Below the pieces are notes generated by a model that worked only from the letters and a program-made list of their open reading frames with translations, ran no database searches and had not been told where the DNA came from. The position numbers were made by a program, and so were the translations under genes. Positions 34,801 through 47,520 of a stretch of DNA of 64,000 nt are shown here, one piece after another; position 1 is the stretch's first letter, and each line of letters begins with the position of its first letter. This DNA comes from Sitta carolinensis. Lineage: Eukaryota > Chordata > Aves > Passeriformes > Sittidae. The DNA is taken from positions 5,812,452 through 5,876,451 of the forward strand of contig CM063294.1 of NCBI GenBank assembly GCA_032173965.1, given 5' to 3'.

Positions 34801-37800
34801 TTGCAGCCCCAGGAGGAATCCAAAACTCCTCAAAAGAGGCAAATTTGGTCAGAGTCCAGCACCAGGTGCAGAACTCCTCAGTACCCAGACAGGTTCACCT
34901 GGGTGGGAATGAACTCATCACTTAATGTGAACTCACTAACAAAAATTTCTCTAACATATATTTACCTGAAAAAAGAGAACTAGCAACAGATATTTAGTAT
35001 TTCTTAGTGACATGCCTAGTGATCTCAAATTGCTAATAATTTTGAGGAAGAATTTGAACAAAAACAGCTCTAGACTGAGCAAAGTCCTGTGGGGAGATTT
35101 TCCTTTGGGAAGACTTATTTAGTGAGAACTTTGGGAGTGAGTTCTGAGCAAGATGGGAACATTCATTTTTTTGGTAATAAACAAATAATTGCTCAGTTTG
35201 CAAAGGACTCTACAAATCACTTCAGCCTGTTCCTACACTTTTGCTGAGCATTCCTGAGAGAATAGAACAGCACAATCACTTCTGCCGCAAAAGAGGAAAC
35301 ACGAGAGTGCAGAGGTTACAGGGACAGTGGGGGCAAAGGTGCCTCTGAGACAGTTATTGTTTCAAGTAGCAAAGTCAGCACGTGCTTGATTTCTGTTTCC
35401 AGGAGGGCCTGAATGGTGGCTGTTTGGCTTAAGCAAGCGTAAGAGGGACAATCAGTAAGGGCTTGTACCTGAAATTTCTGCAGAATCAACAACCTCACAA
35501 GCTGAGCTCTAAGCAGCATTTGTGTTGCAGCAAATCTCCCATGGCAAATCACTTCGATAGCACCAGCATTTTCTTTCTCATTGATTCAGCTGCCTTGTGT
35601 TTCAGCACCTCTTTCTGTTACCACAGCTAGAAATGAAAATTAAGGAGAGGAACATCTTTTTTCTTGGTTTTGTTTCAGGGCAAAGAAAGTGGGTAACCCC
35701 AAAAGGGAAAATGCTGTGATTTGTCCTTTTGGAGAGAGATTTCCCCGTGGTAATTCCATGTGTTACTTTTCACACTATGAATAACAGGTGGGACAGATTG
35801 ACTTTCACAGTTTCTTTGAGGTGGGATGGATGTTCTTACCAACTCGAACTTGAGTTCACTCATTTGCAGAGCTGAAGAGTTTGCCATCTAGGTGGGCAAA
35901 AAGGAAAAGAGGAATCAAGAGAATAATCTTTGCCATGACAGCACTGTGCCTGGGAAGCTCACACAGGATTCTGTCCCCAGTTGACCCTTCTCCTTCTTTG
36001 ACACCAAGATAAAAAGCAGGAATATGAATTCAAACATTTTTCTTCTCTCAAATACATAGTCTAAATAATTAAGGTGCCTAAAGCACTTGATTCCGCTGTA
36101 AAACTGATCCGTGGTAGAGAACTCATGCATCATGATTCCTGGAGGAGGTACATGGCTGCATTATTCATGGCCACAAAGTGCACATGCCATCTTACTCTCA
36201 AATGGCCCTCATTATTTGGGACGTTCCTCATCTTGCATTCACATTTATCTCTATCCCATACTGAGGTTACCGTCTGGTCATTCTTTTCTTTACTGACTCA
36301 GCCTGTTACATCTATATAAAAGTCATTTAAAGCCAAGCACTAACTAATTCTTTCAAATAGCCTCAATAAATAAAAAAAAATATCTCTGTGATTGCCAAGG
36401 AAAAGAAATTGGCAGGCATTTAAAGATCCTACAGTAGTGTTAAAATGAAGCCAAGGTTAATACAATCAGTATTTGTTTCTCTAATAAATTTTCACATTAA
36501 TTTTGATGCTCATAACAAAGCAAAAATGAGATCCAGTGACAAGGCATATGAAAATACAGATAAATCTACTTATGGAAACTTTAACCTACACAAAGGTGAT
36601 GAAATCATTAACCAAGAAAATGATAAAGAACAAATGACATAAAACTAAGCAGATCCAGTTGAGAGAGCAGAGAACAGATGATACAATATTTATAACTGAA
36701 ATCCATTGCCAGCAGCAACATGTAGGGAATTACACACAAGGGAGGATCACACTAGAGATTTCTTTTTACTGCTCCAGATAAAATTCTCAGCTTTATTTTT
36801 GTCTTTTCTACTTCTTTTTACTCTCACTGCATCCACAACAGCAGAACTGGCCCAACACTGTGAGTTATTCGCTCGACTGGAGGAGTCTATTTGCTCTCAC
36901 AGCATTTCTGCCCCTCCTTATTCAGTTTCAGTAACTTTCTAGCTATCTTCTAGAATGGACCAGTAAACCAGGGTCATGGAAGAAGCAGAAACACAGCCAG
37001 TGTAGATGCACAGCTCAGAAAAGGCCTTTCTCTCCTTTGCAAGAGCTTCTGCTCCTGCGAGCACCCTCTCCACACTGTGCTGTGTTCAGCACCACAGAGG
37101 TGTAGCTCTGCATCTGGCTTTCAAGTTTTAATATAGTTATAGCTTGTTAAAATGAGACAGAAAGTTGAGTGAATGGCTAAGTCCCACCACATATTTTATA
37201 ATGGTTGAGATGGATTTAATTAATTTAATCAGGGAGCTGTGGTTGGAAGTGTTAGAGTTTTTGTGATACACAGAGGCACAGTGTTGGTTTTCAGGATTTT
37301 GCTCCTTCACTGCAGCTAAAGAACTGCTTTTTTATTTAAAAAAAACAATGCAAGCATTTGCTTTTCTGAAAATGTTCATATAATGTATCAAAGTGGAAAT
37401 ATTTTAATCAGAGTTTTAAAAGTATATTAAAGCCTTGTCTTATTATGCCAATGTTCCATCCCTTCTGCAGTAATACCAGATTCTTCAAGAGAAGGTATTT
37501 CCTCCTTAGGAGTGAGAGTTCTCTGATACCTTCTGATGATCAGTCCTACCTGCCAGGTACTCTGGAAATGTATGAGGGAGGTACAGGACTTTAACCTCAA
37601 CAATCACTGTTTTATTTCACTGAGGAAACAACAATTTGCCAGATTAAAAACCTGGAAATGGAGAACAAAGAGGATCATGAAAACTAACAACAACTAATAC
37701 TGAGAACTGAAGCATTATTTGAATCAACAAATTTGAGGTTTTGCACTTCCTGATCTCAAGAAATTTTCCTGAAAGGTAAGTATTAAAGGTCAGTTTTTAA

Positions 37801-40800
37801 TGACTTTTAACTAATATTTCATTAGAAGTGTTTCTTTTCAAGGGCTCTGCAAATTATCACTGGGTTCTTGAATATACTCCATCACTGCCTCCTGCAGCAT
37901 AATTCATCTTTTGTCTCTCAAAATTATGAATGAGTGTTTTGGTCACCTTGGTCTTGCCTTTGCCCATCCCACACTCCCCTGTGAGACTCTTCAATATCCT
38001 TCAGCACTTGAAGTTCAAAACTCATCTTCTTGTTATAAGGAATATTATTAAGAGCTTTGACTGGGATTTCTGCTTTAGATTTCTCAGTTCGATTAATAGA
38101 AAATGATCATTCTCACACTCTCCCTCTCTGGTGATTTGGTTAATTAAATGGTAGAAGCAGCACAAATAATTTCTACACCAGCGTACTTATTGTTTTTAAA
38201 ATTATGCAAAAATTAGTCCCTTACTAGATGATTAGGGTTTTAGATCTGCTAATGAACAACAATAGTCTGCCATTGCCATCTTTTAATTTACTTTTAATCA
38301 CCAGCTAAGTAACAAAGAAATGTCTTTTAAAATAATTAAGACTACATATCAGGTCTCTGTAGGACGTCAACAATAAAGGGGTTAACGATGCATCCAGTCA
38401 TCATGGAAACAATCAAAAAATGTCTTGCTTTAAACAATGCAGAGCAACTCTCACTTTCTAAATGCATCTGTGCCAGAAAATTCCCACAGCTTTACAACAT
38501 TTTTCATCCTGTAGAGATCACATACACACATGCACAGAGAGACAAAAAATAATGATGGAAATCATCTATGTAACAGGGCAAAGATGTAAATTAAGATATC
38601 TGTGAAAGGCAGCCACTTTCCTCTGACTCAACAGAAGCCTCTCAGCACCACAGTATGACCTCATCTGGGACAACATGGCACGATGAAAGATGTCAAGCCA
38701 AAAACAACACTTGGAGGCACAGGATGTTGTTGTTTTTTTCCTCCCATAATCTTCCTGCTCTTGTCTTCTTTAGATATTTAAAACTGAAAATTTGAAAAAC
38801 TGAAAAATAAGCTCCCAAAGCTCTATTCCAAAGATATTTTCTAAAGTGTCTATGACATATAAGAATAAACCTGGAGGTGAGAAATGGTAATAATTTTACT
38901 TTGAATCTATTAACTTTTTAGTTAGAGTATCGTAGATACATATGATATTTATGTCTGTTGCTATAAAATTAACCTTCCATAACTCTAGGATGGGATCCTC
39001 ATTGAGGAGAGGCAGGTACTGCACTTAAAATTACCAAACCATCTGTAGTATTTACAGTAATATTTTGCTGTTTACTTTAATTCTTGATTAAAAAAAAAAA
39101 GGGAATTGTCCTAAAATTTCACCATTGTGAAGCATGCAAGACATATTTGCACTCCAGAGAGCCTCTACAATCAAATGCCAGTGCTGCCTTTAGAAAGAGG
39201 GCTTTTCAAGCAGCAGAATTTGGCCCATGGGAGTGCAGTCTGTAGAGCAGTTAGGAGACTGCTACAGGGCCAGCTGTGCTCTGGCTGAAAAGACTTTAGT
39301 TAATGTGGAAAACAGAAAAAAAAAAAAATAAACCCAAAACATTAATTGCTCTCTTCACAGCTTCTGTTTTCATTTGGAGAATTTAATGTGAAAATAATAT
39401 AAAATTGAGAGCTGGCAATGGCCATTATCACATAGGTAATGTAGTTCCACCTCTGTATCAGTAGAAGATTCTCAGCTGGACACTTGGGACAGCAGTGGAT
39501 GATGGCAGAGAGACTCCTGGCAGCTTTACCTTCCCCACCTTCCACAGCAACAGTGCCATCACAATCCATCTTTCTGCCCTTCCTTCCTTTTTCCTCTTCA
39601 AAGGTTGGCTCATTTTACACAAAATCTAAAAGCTTCTTGGTAGCAGACACACATGACTATGTCTGTGTTTGTACTGTCTGAGAATTCAGGCTGACTGTCA
39701 CATGAAGGTCTCAGTGTGGCAGTATTCCCTGCTGTAACACTGGAGTTTACATTCACTGTGTGCATTGTTTTCTCACTTTCATCCCATTGACTCTAATTAA
39801 CACTCTTTCAGCCATTTTCAGTAATCCTGTACCTTGTGGGTTTTTTTCCCAGTTCTCTAAAGACTGTTAAATAGCCCATGCACAATGCTGGAGTCAAGCT
39901 GATGCTAATTTTTAAACAGCTATTTGCAGAGCATCCCAAATGCAATCTGTAGTGTGTAAGAGAGAGAACTTCACCTGTTTGTCACTTCATGTCTGTCTCC
40001 ACTATCCAAACAAACATTAGAACCATTTCTCAGCAGCAAGGCTTCTCAAAACCCTTGCCCACTGACACCAGAACCTTCCAGACTTCTACAGATCCTACTG
40101 TTAGAGAGTCCTGGTTCTTCTGCCCCACACTGCACATGTTTCTGTCACTGGTCATTATTATGATCAGTTCTGTTCTGTGAAGCCCAACGTGCTCTTACTA
40201 TTGCTGCCTTCTGATGTATCAACCATATAAAATGTCATTATCTTTTTATGTGTCTTAAAACCTTTTAAACTCTCATTTAATTACCTCATTATTGAATGAA
40301 GCCTCTTTAAAGAAAACTGCTCAGCAATTCTAGAAAATCAAAGTGCCTATTAGGACCTATAATAGACATTCAAGATGCTAATTTTGAGCATCACTTTTGA
40401 AAATCTTGACTTAGACACTTGTTTTATAAACACATGAGATTACAACTGCAGAACAATATACATAGTAATTCTGAAAAAAGAAGGTTTTAAAACCCATTTT
40501 TTTAATATATACTGTATGACAAAACCTAGAGCAAAACTGCACTGTATTTATAGGCTAGCTTGAAGGATAAAACAGGGAATTCGAAGAGCTTTGCAGTTCA
40601 CATTTCACATAAAGATAACTACTGTTTTAAATGTAATTAAATACTTGGGGGTTTGTTTGTTATTTTTTGCTCTATACATACTCTGAAAATACAAATGTAG
40701 TTAAATGTGAAAAATGACACAAGATTAAAAACTTGAATAAAAATCCCTGCAATGAAGAGGTTGGCTCTTAGCTCTGTGTGGCACATGTAATTTCTTCACA

Positions 40801-41339
40801 GACTTCAACAAGTAAAACATACCAGCTTTGCATTTACATGTATTTTGTCACATTGCAACACACAGGGTAAAATTGGGACTATCCTGTACTGGGGTGTCTG
40901 AGGAACTTTTTCCCTTTTTAAACGTTAATGAGTATCACTATGGTTATGAACCATTAATTTCACCCTTGGGGACATCCTGGGGCAGTCTGTGTCTCTGATG
41001 AAAGACAACGTGAGTGCAGATGCACACTGTCCACCATCTGCACAATGGTCCTCAGCTTCTCATTCTCCTGGAACTAAATGGCTCTTGTGTATTCAGGAGA
41101 CTTCAAAAGTGTGACCAAAAAGACTGAGGCTTGGAGTGGTCCTTTTATGCCTTTGATGTACAAAGCAAATCAGTCTGAACTCATCAGAGACTACTGATGA
41201 CAGGGGCTGGGCTAATCTTGGAATGATCAAAGCATTCAAAGTCAGTGACATTTGGAAGGAAATTAATGACTCCTTCATAAAGGTTTTAACCATCCTATAA
41301 ACAGGATAAATGTAGAAATCCTTAGATGGATGGTACCAT
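31868..41339. other. Long stretch of unique non-coding DNA
   Basis: About 9.5 kb of mainly AT-rich sequence. A GC-richer patch at about 32620-32850 carries overlapping frames on both strands. A-rich runs occur near 39089-39101 and 39309-39329. Frames such as 34054-34425 (123 codons) have no recognisable domain. I see no CR1, LTR or RNA gene. Some parts could contain conserved enhancers, but this cannot be judged without an alignment. Confidence 0.5.
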
Positions 41340-41830
41340 TAAGTACAGCAAATGTTACTGAAAATAATCACAATGGCGGCTCATTTATTAAGAAACTGTT
41401 CCTCACGTTCATTTACATTCCGCTGAACAGATTGTATGAAAGCGGGTTTTTCTGGTTTTTTTTTTTTTTTTTTTTAGTCTGGTTAACGTTGTCTGAAATG
41501 AGAAATTACACACTGAAAAGCAGTACTTTGTGTGTGCCATGTCAGAGAATTACAAGGGATCATTATCCAATCTTTGAGACACAGAATTATTACAGATTTA
41601 TCAATTGTTTCTACTGATGTAAAAGGTCTGATAATGGCACGACGTGCCTGACTAACAAGAATTACTATAATGAAGTTAAATGCTTTAACTTGTTTAATGA
41701 TTCTTGTTGGCAATTATTACTTATCTGGGACCAGAGAAGAAATTTTAAAATATGCTGTTATCCTTGATATGATTGGAGGTTAAAGGGTGAAACTATAAAT
41801 TCAAGGCTGGCATTTGCTTCTCAGAAAAGA
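41340..41830. promoter_or_regulatory. Conserved-looking non-coding stretch interrupted by a poly-T
   Basis: CpGs are retained at an unusual rate for this window (atggcggctc, cacgttc, ttccgctg, aagcggg, taacgttg, gcacgacgtgcc). Stretches rich in homeodomain-like TAAT/ATTA cores also occur (aattatta, tttaatgattc, caattattac). The composition is typical of vertebrate conserved non-coding elements. Its 5' part is cut by a T21 run at 41456-41476. The regulatory call is a hypothesis only. Confidence 0.2.
41456..41476. repeat. Poly-T tract (21 T)
   Basis: An uninterrupted run of 21 T sits between a tctgg motif and agtctggttaac. It lies inside the CpG-retaining stretch and may be a late expansion or insertion there. 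Confidence 0.85.
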
Positions 41831-43109
41831 TCTGTTAACGTTGTTAAACATGGTGAAGTCATATTCATATTGGCACAAGATAAAGCAACCAATCAACTTT
41901 TTCAATGGACAGTCTCTCCCTGCCTTTGTACAGTCTTGCTTTAGTTGATAAAGCAACATGGGGTGTCAATCATCATCACGTTGTAGTTTTACAACTATAG
42001 TTTTACTTTATAGTTTACCTTTTACTCTGTAGTCTCAAGAAGTTCTCATAACAGAATAAAACATAAGTGACCAATTGTTCTAACTGTAACTAGGCATGAT
42101 TTTGGCATGTGGTCCAAAGAAGAAAAGGAATAATCAAAAAACATTTTTCCCTCCTCTAGTAAGTACTGATATTGCTTATTGCTTACATCAGTGAAATGTC
42201 TTGCCTCCAAGTCTGTATGCAAGTAATTAGAAAAAATATACTGGAAATTATTTGTTGCATTATGAGAACATCAGGAGTATAAATCAATTGGCAAATTTTG
42301 ATAAACAGTGTAAGACAAACCTATAGGTTTGGTTAAATGGCCTCTGCTAATATGGGAGTCAACACCACACACCACCATCATCTAAACTTTTCTTTTTCCT
42401 GCCTATCACTGTAAGCAAATTTTTAAAAACACTTTTGTCACACTATTTATGCTTTGTCTTGTTAAAAAAAAATAGCTCTGTCATTATTAAAGATGGAGTC
42501 TTTTTGAAGTTTTCAAACAAGATCTCCTTTTAAAGTGCATGTTAATACCCTGGGAGAGCATGGATGGACACCCTGCAAGGGCCAACTGCTCTGCCAGCAA
42601 AGTGCCTTCCGTGTGCTGACCAGGCTCCTGCAGCCCTGGCTCTCAGTGCCTGTGGGTGGGAGATCAGTATTTACATGAAGCATGCACATTTCAAAGTTCC
42701 CTGGTGTGCTGAATTCATTTTTAATGGATGGTTTTCAGTCTATTTCATCAATCCTTACTTATAATTCCAGAATTCAATAACTGAATTTAAGACTATATTA
42801 AGAGTAGGATATTCTACCTAAAGGATATAAATTTTTTTGCAATTGTTCAAAACTAGAGAGTCTTGTAAGTTGACCCTTCAAAAATGAATAGATTTTCACA
42901 TCACAATGCTGTTCTGCTAGTCCAACCATCAGCTTTAAGATGAAATTCTTAATAACTTTACTTGCATTCAGATATGCTGCTCTGGTTTCAGGTCCGTAAG
43001 GCTCATGAGCTTTTGCCCTGTGTGCTTATTTCCACATCATACTTGGATATTTTTTTTTTTCCCCTGCCCTCACAGATATGATCAGTTGCTTGGTTTGGAC
43101 AGAATCAGA
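41831..43109. other. Unique AT-rich non-coding DNA
   Basis: A local cluster of tagttttac-like words lies near 41985-42020. A small GC-richer patch is at about 42550-42665. No feature is supported. Confidence 0.5.
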
Positions 43110-43735
43110 AGATCACAAGATATTTCAGCCTGGAAGGGACCTCAGGAGATCTGCAGTCCCCCTTCTTGCTCAAAATAGGGGCAGCTCTGAGGCCAGCCTG
43201 GGTTGCTCGGGGTTTATCCAGCCTCGTATTAAAAACCTCCAAGAACACAGACTGCTTGACCTCTTTGGGGAAACTTCCAGCACCTCAGGATGTCCAAGCT
43301 TTTTCCTTATTTGCAGCAGAGCCTCTCCTGTTTCAACGTGAGCCCACTGCTGTCCTTCCAGCCGTGCAGCCCTTGCAGGGGACACACCCTTGATGTCCCC
43401 AGGCTCACGGATCACCTCCAAAGCTGTGTGTTCTGCAGACTCCCAGCTCCCTCAGCCCCTCATTGCAGGGCCAGTGCTCCCACCCCTGACCATCTCAGAG
43501 GCCCTCTGATGAACTTATTCCACCTTAGCCACACCTTTCCTGTTCTGAGACAGCCCTTGCTGAATTTCATTAGGTCTCAGTTTCCCATTCTCCCAGGCTC
43601 CTCAGGTCCATCTGCACAGCAGCTCTGTCCTCAGGCACATCACTCCTTACTCTCATTTTAGTGTCATCTAGTAACTTGAGAGTGCACTCTCTTACCTCCT
43701 CCAGGTTGATGAAATGAGAATTACTTAACCCAGTT
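43110..43735 (-). mobile_element. CR1 LINE fragment, antisense, about 620 bp
   Basis: The plus strand reads as the reverse complement of a CR1 element. It begins at the 3' UTR side with gatcacaagatatttcagcc and tggaagggacctcaggaga, lacking the terminal ATTCTATG-like repeats. It continues through cctccaagaacacagactgc, gagcccactgctgtccttcc, cagctccctcagcccctcat and ccaggctcctcaggtccatc. It reaches the ttagtgtcatctagtaactt and gagagtgcactc blocks (43655-43690), which correspond to coding sequence of the reverse-transcriptase ORF. Frames are broken by multiple indels, so it is inactive. It is intermediate in divergence between the copies at 28636 and 26222. The internal boundary near 43735 is approximate. 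Confidence 0.88.
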
Positions 43736-44704
43736 AAAAAAAATAATAATAGTAGAGGGGTTTCTTCAATCCCAGATTTTTTTTTTAATTTTTTTTTTCT
43801 TTTGTCAGACTCAGTTAAAGATCTGACAGAAAATTAGCATTCAGTATGGAACAGAAACAACAGACACATGGGAGAAATCTTTCCCTGTGCTCAACTGCAG
43901 CGCTAAATTTATTTTGAAAGAATCACTATCCTGTTCCTCAGTAAAAGGCAGTAGAAAACAAGGGGGTTGCATAACATAAAGACATATTTTTGATACTTAA
44001 GCAGATTCCTCAGTCAGCTTTTATAATCCAACAGTCTGCCCACAGCTTCAAATGCACCTGGTAGAACTTCTCTTCCAATGGACCCATTGCTCTTCTCTTT
44101 CACACTTGTGTTTCTCTTCAAAGGTTGAAGGAAAAAAATATTACTTTGAAATGTCATAGTGACTCCAACTGTACATACACATATGTTTGCAAGGCTCGGA
44201 ACACAGAGCAATCTGATCAGCATTGAACAGAACTCTCAAGATCTTTGCTCAGCTCAAAGTGCCATCGTGGTGCATTCCTGCTTCCTGAACCCACCTGCTC
44301 TAGGTTCAGAACAGGAAAATCGTCCTCTGCTTCACTTTCAATTGCAGTGGAAAGTACAATCACCCTGTTTTTCCTGAACAAAAGATTAAAAAAAAGATTT
44401 TGTTTCCAGTTTTTCTGGGGGAAGGAAAATAACCAAAAACAAATGAAAAAGAGAAATAAAGGGGTAGTGTCTTAGCAATTTTACCTGAGTAGTGTGCTGG
44501 AGCACTAATTGCAGTGATTTGGATTAATAAAAACAAAACACAAAACCTGAGAAAGGTGGCTCTTTTCAGAGTTGGCACCAACTCAGGAAAGCCAGGATTG
44601 CATTGCCAAATGTGGTGAGCTTTATACCTAGTAGTATTACTGCAATGGTGTTTATTCAACACATTGAGGTGCAAAATTTACAGCTAAACACATTCTCCCA
44701 TTAG

Positions 44705-44706
<2 letters not shown>
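43736..44706. other. Low-complexity then unique non-coding DNA
   Basis: Positions 43738-43800 are an AAT/T-rich low-complexity patch directly after the CR1 fragment. The rest is unique, with short frames lacking recognisable domains. Confidence 0.5.

Positions 44707-44750
<44 letters not shown>
44707..44750. repeat. Very long poly-T tract (44 T)
   Basis: An uninterrupted run of 44 T, about twice as long as any other homopolymer in the window. The left flank contains cagctaaacacattc and the right flank gagctaaaccaatac, a short shared word agctaaac about 50 bases apart. The exact length may be unreliable, as such runs are prone to sequencing and assembly error. Confidence 0.9.
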
Positions 44751-44751
<1 letters not shown>

Positions 44752-47384
44752 AGCTAAACCAATACAAAGAACTATACCTCCACTAATGAAAAAGACATAA
44801 TCTTTTTTTCCAGTTCTGCACCAGAAAGAGACCCTGGGCACAAACCTGTTACACTCCTTCTATTCTCTCCCTGCTTCAGCTCTCACCTGTTAGTTCTGTT
44901 TCTACAATTCCATGATGCTGCTATTCCTTTATTGAGACTGATTTTTTAAACTCTGCTTTTCTGCAGTCACAAGCTTCCTTCTTGTTGTTTATGGAAGTAT
45001 GTGAAATATGTCTATAATACTCATTCTGTTCAGTGTGACTGATACACTTCAACACTGCAGTTTACCAAAGGAAATGTCAGCCTTAAATTTACAAAATAAA
45101 TATGGTTGATGTTAAGTTTAGAGTAGGAACGAGACACGTGGAGAATCACAGCACTTGTGAATCTCACCCAGGTGATCTTGCCAGAAAGAAATCTGCATTA
45201 ACCAGGGAGCACAGGCATGGATACATTTATGGGTTATTTTCTTTGCTTTTTGTCTTGCTTTGCAAATGGAATATAGAGAAAATGAAGCTTAAGCTCAATT
45301 AGATACAGTAACCTAACATACAAGTGTTACTCTATTTTTTTTTCTCCATAACTTACACTCTTTTGGTTACCTGTGTATAACACTCTATTGGGGGAAAAAA
45401 CTATGAAATGTAATTAACCTGATTGCAATATCACCCATTTCAATATTTTCAACAATAACAATCCAAGAAATTATTTGCTGGAGAAATATGTAAAACAAGA
45501 ATTAATACAATTATATTTGAGGATTTGGCATCCATTCACAGTTGGAAGTACAAACAGAAAACAAAGTGAATGGGAATTAAATTATTTGTGGTAATTATTC
45601 ATTCAACTGTCGCCTTGCTGTTTTATTCCCTTTAAATATAAAATACGGTTGATTTCATCCTAGAAATGGAATTAACATTATAGCCATTCACTAACAATCT
45701 CTGACAACTAAAAGAAAAACAAGCACCTTTCTACAGCTTCATAAAAGAGTAAAGGGCTCTTTTGTTATCATGTCAAGCTTTGCATGATGACAGAAACTAA
45801 TTCTGTTTGTGTGCAGCTGGGAATTTATAATTCAGATTTTTTATGACACCTGCTTATCATACTGAAAGAGAAAAGAATTTTACTCTTTTCCTTCATAGGT
45901 TTCCTTTACAGCAATGTTTCATCAAGAAGATAAGTTGAGACCAGTGACTTTGCAATGCTGCTAGCAGAGGTTTTATGAGTGCTCACCAAATAAAACCGTT
46001 TGTAACTGCAGAGGGAAGTGTTTGGTACTGCCTGGGCCACGGCAACACTGAAATGAAATCTGCTGCTTTGTGCAATCTCTTGCATCACACATTTCTGCAT
46101 GAAACATCCCTGTTCACTGAAAAGTCCTTGAGACTGCTTATCAAATAAGGGAAATAGAGGCTTTGAAGCTGGCTGCTCCTTTCACAATGAAGATTTTCAT
46201 ATGTCATATTTTTTATTAAAAGTTATTTCATGTTTATGCTTGGAGGAAATTTTTTTTGATGAGTTTGTTAGTTTGTTCCCCACTTAAAAATCCACTACTG
46301 ACTGTTCATATTTTTCATATATTCTAGTTTGTTTAAACTCTCCAGAAAGAAGTCTGAGATGTTGCCTTTATTATGTCTTTACTGTAGGAAACCTTGTTTA
46401 ATGCTGAGAGTGAACTGTGACTTGCCCTATTACTGAAGATGTGTATTTGCAGCTAAGAAAAAAGGACAGCATTATCTGACTTTCCTTGGGTTTGAAGACT
46501 TGACAAAGAAAGATTTCTGCTACTTTCCTAACAAATAAGGTCATGTGTGAATCCTTTATAAATGTCTTTATCTTAGGCATAGAAATCAATGTTGAAGTTA
46601 CTTAGAGTAAAAATATCAAATATTTGCAGGTTAAAGATGTTTCTGGGCCTGTAGAGAGTTACTGTGATTTGCGATGTACAATACCTCCTGCTAAATATCC
46701 CACATGTTATTTCCCTTTTATTTTAGAAAATCTGTCCCTTCATCCCATTTTCAAGGGATTTTAGCTCCCAGGAGCCCAAAGGCACATTTACAGTACTCAG
46801 GGGAACTCCAGTTTGAGGTGCTGTGACCCAGCACGCACCCTGGTAAATTCAATGCAGTGAAGCATAACTGGCACTGGGCTGGGCTGTGTTAACAATGGTT
46901 TGGGTTCCAACTTTTACCAGCAGACAGCTTAGCTGACAGTGCCAAGTGATGATTCATGTTTGAAGTTAATTCATGTTTGAGTCCATATAACTTTTTGATA
47001 GTCACTGTAAGTTTCCAAAAGAACTGAGAGAGAGAATTCCCAAATGTGTTGAATGTATGACTCCAATTTGAATGCAAATGAACATAGTTCTCTTATAGCT
47101 GATTAAATGTTTAAGTTATTCAAAACATTTTGGACTCTGAGTAATTTTTTAAATGTGATCTCAACTGTTAAGTTATAAGAGACATACAGAACTAAAAAAA
47201 AAATAAATTATTGATCTTCCTTTGTGGGTATATAAGAATATTGATACACAGTCTGAAATAGCCAAGGCCCAAATCAGAGAGGTCAGTAAAATCAGCAATA
47301 ATTTACATGCTCTTCCTTTTAGAATTTACCATCTCGCACATTTGAATGTAAAATTTGGAGTTTCAGCATCTTAATATTAGTCAT
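44751..47384. other. Unique AT-rich non-coding DNA
   Basis: No recognisable element or exon. All frames are below about 70 codons. Confidence 0.55.
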
Positions 47385-47520
47385 GAATGTCAGCTCTGTC
47401 ACTGATCTTCTTCAAATCATTTAATCTCTTTCTGTATCTGATCCAGTTTGTAGAATAGAAAGTATTTCCACTGCATCACAAAAAATTGTGAGGACACAGC
47501 AGTAATGACTGTGATGGCCT
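47385..47520 (+). mobile_element. Probable ancient MIR SINE remnant, sense
   Basis: The order of words follows the MIR core and 3' half. They are gctctgtcactgat, a caaatcatttaatctctttc block matching the usual caagtcatttaacctctct, then an atctg...gtagaatagaaagtattt block in place of the usual atctgtaaaatggggataat. The sequence then reads attgtgaggacacag, in place of the usual ttgtgaggattaaat. Divergence is high and several internal differences exist, as expected for an element of early amniote age in a bird genome. The identification is by eye and should be tested with a profile search. Confidence 0.5.

Noticed and set aside
43078..43661. Overlapping frames of 75-123 codons
   Set aside because: They are antisense or shifted readings of the CR1 fragment at 43110-43735.
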